NCBI RefSeq assembly: GCF_036030735.1 | Contig: NZ_CP107928.1 | Location: 6,386,001 to 6,450,000 of the forward strand | From: Streptomyces sp. NBC_00425 | Lineage (GTDB): Bacteria; Actinomycetota; Actinomycetes; Streptomycetales; Streptomycetaceae | Direction: 5' to 3' | DNA length: 64,000 bases | The notes under the pieces: generated by a model | Told to the model about the DNA's origin: nothing | The model's database searches: none | Seen by the model: only the letters and a program-made list of their open reading frames with translations | Shown here: positions 58,238 to 64,000 of the stretch, in pieces | Layout of the letters: each line of letters begins with the position of its first letter | Position numbering within the stretch: the first letter of the stretch is position 1 | Program-made: the position numbers and the translations under genes

Positions 58238-58266
58238 ACCCTTGCACTCTGTGACGCAACTGTCAC
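58238..58266 (-). promoter_or_regulatory. M4 protease promoter with overlapping palindrome
   Basis: Minus-strand GTGACA (58261-58266) and AAGGGT (58238-58243) are spaced 17 bp, and the ATG follows the -10 by 7 nt. GTGAC-N6-GTCAC (58251-58266) overlaps the -35 and is a candidate operator. Confidence 0.55.
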
Positions 58267-58432
58267 GACAGGCAACCATGATCGGTGAAAAACGGTGACA
58301 AACACGGCAGATTCCTGGCTTCAAGTGGTATGGCGCACGTTTCGTCCCTTTTCCCTTCAGTTGCTCCCGGTGGTCCCGCATACTGATACGGACCACCGCG
58401 ACAGATGCGGCTCGGCTAGGCTGCGGAGCACT

Positions 58433-58461
58433 ATGCGTTTCGGGCTGCTTCTCCTTAGCTG

Positions 58462-58480
<19 letters not shown>
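58433..58480 (+). CDS. leuA leader peptide with four consecutive Leu codons
   Basis: This 15-codon ORF encodes MRFGLLLLSCRGEGL; the run is CTG CTT CTC CTT. TAGGCT at 58417-58422 is a candidate -10 box. It resembles the leuS leader (MRAVRLLLSEPR), sharing the Leu-Leu-Leu-Ser core. Ribosome stalling during leucyl-tRNA shortage is the presumed signal. Confidence 0.75.
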
Positions 58481-60295
<1,815 letters not shown>

Positions 60296-60316
60296 ACACC
60301 CTGATCGGTGGTTCGA

Positions 60317-60348
60317 GGTCCCGGTCGCCGTACCCGGCGGCCGGGACC
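60317..60348 (+). terminator. Hairpin terminator of leuA
   Basis: GGTCCCGGTCGCCG (60317-60330) pairs with CGGCGGCCGGGACC (60335-60348) with one G-T pair around a 4-nt loop. It begins 21 bp after the leuA stop. Confidence 0.8.
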
Positions 60349-60404
60349 CCGTCGTATATCGGCCATCCGACCGTGAAGGTCACGGAGAGGTCTCGTCCTG
60401 GGTG

Positions 60405-60434
60405 CTGACTACACCTCAATGATGTGGCTAACAT
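60405..60434 (+). promoter_or_regulatory. Candidate promoter of the TerB-like gene
   Basis: CTGACT (60405-60410) and TAACAT (60429-60434) are spaced 18 bp, leaving a short untranslated leader before GTG 60480. Confidence 0.6.
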
Positions 60435-60479
60435 CACGGGGGCGTGCGGCGATGTTGCCGCGGCTGATGGAGGTGCGAC

Positions 60480-61175
60480 GTGCTGCCAGAACGGGGACGA
60501 GACGGCCGTGTCACCAGGGGTGCCCGCATCCTGGGCACCCGCACCGCGTGGACGCCCGTCGGCGACGGCGAGTTCTTCTGCCCGGGCTGCGGCGGAGACC
60601 GCAACTACCAGCGGCTGACCGGCCAGCGCCGCTTCACCGTGCTCGGCGTGCCCGTCCTGCCGCGCGGCGAGACCGGCCCGGTCGTCGAGTGCGCGGCCTG
60701 CCACCGGCACTTCGGCGCCGACGCCCTCGACCACCCCACCACCGTCCGCTTCTCGGCGATGCTTCGCGACGCCGTCCACACCGTCGCCCTCGCGGTGCTG
60801 TCCGCGGGCGGCGGCTGCGCCCGCACCGCCCTCGAGACGGCCGCGGGAGCGGTCCGCGCGGCCGGCTTCGCCGACTGCACGGAGGAACAGCTCGCCGCCC
60901 TCGTCGACGCGCTGGCCGCCGACACCGGCCGCAGCTACGGCGAGCCCTACGCCCCCGGGCTCGCCATAGAGCTCCACGAGGCCCTCGACCCGCTCACCCC
61001 CCACCTCGCACCGGTCGGCCGCGAATCGATCCTGCTGCAGGGCGCCCGGATCGCCCTCGCGGACGGTCCCTACACCCCGGCCGAACGCGAGGTCCTCGCG
61101 ACGGTGGGCGCGGCCCTGACGATCTGCGCGGACGACGTGACCCGCCTCCTGGCGGCGGCCCGCACACCGTCCTGA
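60480..61175 (+). CDS. TerB-like protein with N-terminal zinc ribbon
   Basis: The 231-aa product has two CxxC pairs (CPGC near residue 34 and CAAC near 71) forming an N-terminal zinc ribbon. A helical TerB-type domain follows (about 90-230) with AVLSAGGGCART and a second acidic stretch ALADGPYTPAEREVLA. TerB proteins are tied to tellurite resistance and membrane stress, but this distant relative may do something else. GGAGG lies about 7 nt before GTG 60480. Confidence 0.83.
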   Translation: MLPERGRDGRVTRGARILGTRTAWTPVGDGEFFCPGCGGDRNYQRLTGQRRFTVLGVPVLPRGETGPVVECAACHRHFGADALDHPTTVRFSAMLRDAVHTVALAVLSAGGGCARTALETAAGAVRAAGFADCTEEQLAALVDALAADTGRSYGEPYAPGLAIELHEALDPLTPHLAPVGRESILLQGARIALADGPYTPAEREVLATVGAALTICADDVTRLLAAARTPS

Positions 61176-61317
61176 TACTCCCCCGGGAGTAGCGCGGCGG
61201 CCCGGCCACCCCCGGGAGTACCCCCGAACTCGCCCCCGGGCGCGACGATCCGCCCCTCCCTCGCCGGAAGTCTGGAGAACGCAAGCCAGACAGCCGCGCC
61301 GAAGGGAGGTCCCGTTC

Positions 61318-63405
61318 ATGGGGGCCGGAGATTTCATCAGGACCGGACGGACGAAGGGCGGGCGCAGCGTCGTCCCCTGGGTCGTGCTCGTGCTGTGGGC
61401 GGGCGTGCTCGCGCTCGCCTCGCCGTTCGCCGCCTCGCTCGCCGACGTGCAGCACGACCGGGTCACCGACTACCTGCCGGCGAGCGCCGACTCGACCCGG
61501 GCCGCGAGGCTCCAGGAGCAGCTGCCGGGCGGCGAGAGCACCGAGCTGGTGCTGGTCTACCACCGCGACGGCGGCCTGACCGCCGCCGACCGCACGACCG
61601 CGCAGCAGCAGCTCGCGCGGATCGCCGGGGACCACGCGCTGACCGGGGCCCCGCGAGGCGTCCCGTCCGCCGACGGCGCCACGCTCATGTACCCGGTCGC
61701 GACCAACGAGCCCGGCGCCGACGAGGACAAGCGGAACGCCTTCGTCGAGGACGTACGGGACGTCGCCCACAGCCGGGGCGGGCTGACCGTGGAGGTGGGC
61801 GGCACGGGCGCGCTGGCCACGGACGCCACCAAGGTCTACGACGCGCTCGGCGGCCCGCTGCTCTACACGACCGTCGGCGTCGTCGCCCTCCTGCTGATCC
61901 TCATCTACCGCAGCCCCGTGCTGTGGCTGGTGCCGCTCGCGGTGGCCGGGATCGCCGACTACCTCTCCATGGGCGTCGCCTACGGCCTCAACCAGACCTT
62001 CGGCACCACGGTGTCGGGGCAGAGCTCGGGCATCATGACCATCCTCGTCTTCGGCGCCGGCACGGACTACGCCCTGCTGCTCGTCTCGCGCTACCGGGAG
62101 GAGCTGCGGCGCTTCGAGCGGCCCTACGACGCCATGCGGGCCGCGCTGCGCGGCTGCGGTCCGGCCGTGCTCGCCTCCGCCGGGACCGTCGCCGCCGCAC
62201 TGCTGTGCCTGCTCGCCGCCGACCTCAACTCCAACCGGGGCATGGGCCCGCTGGGCACGGTGGGTGTGCTGTGCGCGCTCGTCACGATGCTGACGCTGCT
62301 GCCCGCGCTCCTCGTCCTGCTGGGCCGCCGCGTGTTCTGGCCGCTCATTCCCGCCCACGGCAGCACGCCCAAAGCACGCCGATCGTTGTTCGCCGCGATG
62401 GGCGCCTCGGCCGGGCGGCGCCCGCGGACCGTTCTGGCGGCCGGCGCCGTGCTGCTCGGCGCGCTCGCACTGGGCGCGCTCAACCTGCCCGGCGCGGTCA
62501 GGCAGCAGGACTCCTTCGTCGACCGGCCCGAGTCGGTCGTCGCCATGCAGACCCTGGCCGAGGCCTTCCCCGAGCAGTCCGCCCAGCCCGTCGACGTGCT
62601 GACCCCGGCCGGCCGGGCCGACGCCGCCCTCGCCGCGATCCGGGACACGCACGGTGTCGCCGACGCCCGCCGGGGCCGTACCGCGGCCGGCTGGACGGAG
62701 ATCGCGGTGACCGCCGCCGCACCACCGCAGTCCGCCGCCGAGACGGCGACGATCGAGGCACTGCGGAAGCGGTTGCCCGACTCCTACGTCGGCGGACCCA
62801 GCGCCCAGCAGATCGACCTCGAGGACGCCAACGCCCGCGACCGGCTCGTCGTCGTGCCGATCGTCCTCGTCTCCGTCCTGCTCATCCTGATCCTGCTGCT
62901 GCGCTCCCTGGTCGCACCGTTGATGCTGGTCGCCGCCGTGGTGGCGGTGTGGGGAGCGGCCCTCGGACTCGGCGGGCTGGTGTTCGGGCCGGTGTTCGGC
63001 TTCGAGGGCACGGATCCCGGGCTCGGTCTGCTGTCCTTCGTCTTCCTGGTCGCTCTCGGCGTCGACTACGGCATCTTCCTGATGCACCGGATGCGGGAGG
63101 AGTCGCTGCGCGGCGCCGAACCCGACGCGGCGGCGCTGACCGCGCTGCGCACCACCGGCGGGGTCATCGCCTCCGCCGGGCTCGTCCTCGCCGCGACCTT
63201 CGCCGTCCTGACGAACATGGGACTCGTGCAACTCGTCGAGCTGGGCTTCGTGATCGCGGTGGGCGTGCTCCTGGACACCTTCCTCGTGCGGACCTACCTG
63301 GTGACCAGCGCGAGCGTGGCGCTGGGGCGGACGGTGTGGTGGCCGGGCCGGCTGTCCCGGGCGCCGGAACCCGAAACCGCCGCCCGTGAGCGGCAGTTCG
63401 CCTGA
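61318..63405 (+). CDS. MMPL/RND family transporter
   Basis: The 695-aa protein has the MMPL layout: one N-terminal helix, an external loop (about residues 45-170), five helices including the SGIMTILVFGAGTDYALLLVSRYREEL signature, a second helix and loop (about 360-510), and a second set of helices with FVFLVALGVDYGIFLMHRMREE. It likely exports a lipid or hydrophobic molecule using the proton gradient. GGGAGG precedes ATG 61318 by 8 nt. It is followed by a sensor kinase gene, a common actinobacterial pairing. Confidence 0.93.
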   Translation: MGAGDFIRTGRTKGGRSVVPWVVLVLWAGVLALASPFAASLADVQHDRVTDYLPASADSTRAARLQEQLPGGESTELVLVYHRDGGLTAADRTTAQQQLARIAGDHALTGAPRGVPSADGATLMYPVATNEPGADEDKRNAFVEDVRDVAHSRGGLTVEVGGTGALATDATKVYDALGGPLLYTTVGVVALLLILIYRSPVLWLVPLAVAGIADYLSMGVAYGLNQTFGTTVSGQSSGIMTILVFGAGTDYALLLVSRYREELRRFERPYDAMRAALRGCGPAVLASAGTVAAALLCLLAADLNSNRGMGPLGTVGVLCALVTMLTLLPALLVLLGRRVFWPLIPAHGSTPKARRSLFAAMGASAGRRPRTVLAAGAVLLGALALGALNLPGAVRQQDSFVDRPESVVAMQTLAEAFPEQSAQPVDVLTPAGRADAALAAIRDTHGVADARRGRTAAGWTEIAVTAAAPPQSAAETATIEALRKRLPDSYVGGPSAQQIDLEDANARDRLVVVPIVLVSVLLILILLLRSLVAPLMLVAAVVAVWGAALGLGGLVFGPVFGFEGTDPGLGLLSFVFLVALGVDYGIFLMHRMREESLRGAEPDAAALTALRTTGGVIASAGLVLAATFAVLTNMGLVQLVELGFVIAVGVLLDTFLVRTYLVTSASVALGRTVWWPGRLSRAPEPETAARERQFA

Positions 63406-63408
63406 GCG

Positions 63409-63443
63409 CCCGGGCGCCCCTCTTGACCGGAGGGGCGCCCGGG
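63409..63443. terminator. Perfect 14-bp hairpin after the MMPL gene
   Basis: CCCGGGCGCCCCTC (63409-63422) and GAGGGGCGCCCGGG (63430-63443) are exact complements around a 7-nt loop, 3 bp past the stop. Confidence 0.85.
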
Positions 63444-63460
63444 TGCCGCAGGATGGTCCC

Positions 63461-64000
63461 GTGCAGGCAACCACGACACCGGCGCGTGCCCGGCGGGGCG
63501 AGCGGATCATGACGGTGATCAACCGCGATCCCCGCACCGCCCCGCACCGCACCCGCACCGACGCACTGCTGGCCGCGGCGACGGCCCTGTTCGCCACGGC
63601 CGTAGCCCTCGCCGGCGATGAGGGCCGTCCGCACGCACTCGGCTGGACGCTGCTGCTCGCGGGCCACGTGCCACTCGTGTGGCGCCGCCGCGCCCCGCTG
63701 ACGGCCCTGCTCGTGGTGGTGGCCTGCATCGTGCCGTACCACGTCCTCGACTACGATCACGACGCGCCCCTCGCCGTGACCATGGTGGCGCTCTACACCG
63801 TCGCGGCGAGCGGCACGGCACGCCGCACGCTGCTCACGGGCGCCGCCGTCCTCGGCGTGACCCTGGTCGCCAACGCCCTCACCAACCCCGACGGGGTGCT
63901 GGAGGTGCTGCGGATCTCCGGCTGGGTCATCGCCGTGCTGTTCTGCGGCATGAGCGCCCGCTTCTACCGCCAGTACGTCGCCGCCATCGTGGAGCGCGCC
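63461..64000 (+). CDS. Two-component sensor histidine kinase, N-terminal part (runs off window)
   Basis: 180 codons are visible with no stop. They encode a charged start (QATTTPARARRGERIMTVIN), four to five hydrophobic segments (for example LLAAATALFATAVALAG and LTALLVVVACIVPYHVL), and then IVERA at the window edge, where a coiled linker to the HisKA_3 domain would begin. This layout is typical of streptomycete NarL-partner kinases. CAGGAT 6 nt before GTG 63461 may be the -10. An in-frame ATG at 63509 is an alternative start. The catalytic part lies outside the window. Confidence 0.75.
   Translation, partial: MQATTTPARARRGERIMTVINRDPRTAPHRTRTDALLAAATALFATAVALAGDEGRPHALGWTLLLAGHVPLVWRRRAPLTALLVVVACIVPYHVLDYDHDAPLAVTMVALYTVAASGTARRTLLTGAAVLGVTLVANALTNPDGVLEVLRISGWVIAVLFCGMSARFYRQYVAAIVERA

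Overview
This window is a piece of a Streptomyces chromosome core, or that of a very close relative. Base composition is strongly GC-rich with codon third positions almost all G or C, which produces long spurious open frames opposite real genes. Gene content and order are typical of the genus: tRNA-Ala, leuS, degV, comEA-comEC, holA, rpsT/lepA, hemW, hrcA-dnaJ, phoH-ybeY-corC, era, leuA. GTG starts, GTGA/ATGA overlaps and perfect GC hairpins without T-runs are common. No insertion sequence, prophage, CRISPR array or rRNA operon was seen.

Layout. 1-3.6 kb: two small Cys-rich proteins, tRNA-Ala(GGC), and a minus-strand pair coding a bis-His haem membrane protein and a NuoF-like/ferredoxin fusion. 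3.6-9 kb: leuS behind a leucine leader peptide and intrinsic terminator, a membrane-anchored protein, and degV. 9.1-15.7 kb: comEA, comEC, arylamine N-acetyltransferase, a small protein and holA. 15.9-21 kb: SnoaL-like protein, rpsT, lepA and a long-chain acyl-CoA synthetase. 21.3-26.2 kb: an ATPase/GAF/SpoIIE-phosphatase signalling protein, a Tat-type DyP peroxidase homologue and hemW. 26.2-30.3 kb: a 7 x 24 bp minisatellite, DUF3097, a metallo-beta-lactamase-fold protein, and hrcA-dnaJ behind a CIRCE operator. 30.5-39.4 kb: nitronate monooxygenase, rsmE, a VOC protein, a convergent overlapping small gene, a lipoprotein, tricorn protease, HIT protein, RNase Z-like protein and an adenosine/adenine deaminase. 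39.5-44 kb: an IclR regulator divergent from a two-gene glucarate pathway (kdgD-gudD), then a PfkB kinase. 44.2-47.9 kb: phoH-ybeY-corC-yjbR and a cytidine deaminase-like protein without its zinc ligands. 48.2-53 kb: an accessory block with a secreted protein, a WxL-like secreted protein, a DUF916 membrane protein and an amtB-glnK pair with a GlnR-like box. 53.2-64 kb: era; a GH1 glycosidase plus sugar transporter; an M4 protease plus emfourin-type inhibitor; leuA behind a leucine leader and pseudoknot; a TerB-like protein; an MMPL transporter; and the start of a sensor kinase.

Genes that work together. Translation and ribosome care are heavily represented (leuS, tRNA-Ala, rpsT, lepA, rsmE, ybeY, era). 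Leucine supply is sensed twice: leuS and leuA each follow a short leader ORF with a run of Leu codons ending in Leu-Leu-Leu-Ser. The hrcA-dnaJ unit is a self-regulated chaperone module. kdgD and gudD together take glucarate to 2-oxoglutarate semialdehyde. The M4 protease and emfourin form a protease/inhibitor pair. amtB and glnK form an ammonium channel and its PII gate.

The most interesting points are the WxL-like/DUF916 locus, the cytidine deaminase-like pseudoenzyme kept in the phoH-ybeY-era neighbourhood, the DyP homologue with Asn in place of the catalytic Asp, the NuoF-like protein missing one cluster Cys, the perfect palindrome filling the GH1 promoter spacer, and many short tandem repeats whose periods are all multiples of three. 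Many genes show a -10-like hexamer 6-8 nt before the start codon, suggesting leaderless transcripts; I used this to choose several starts.
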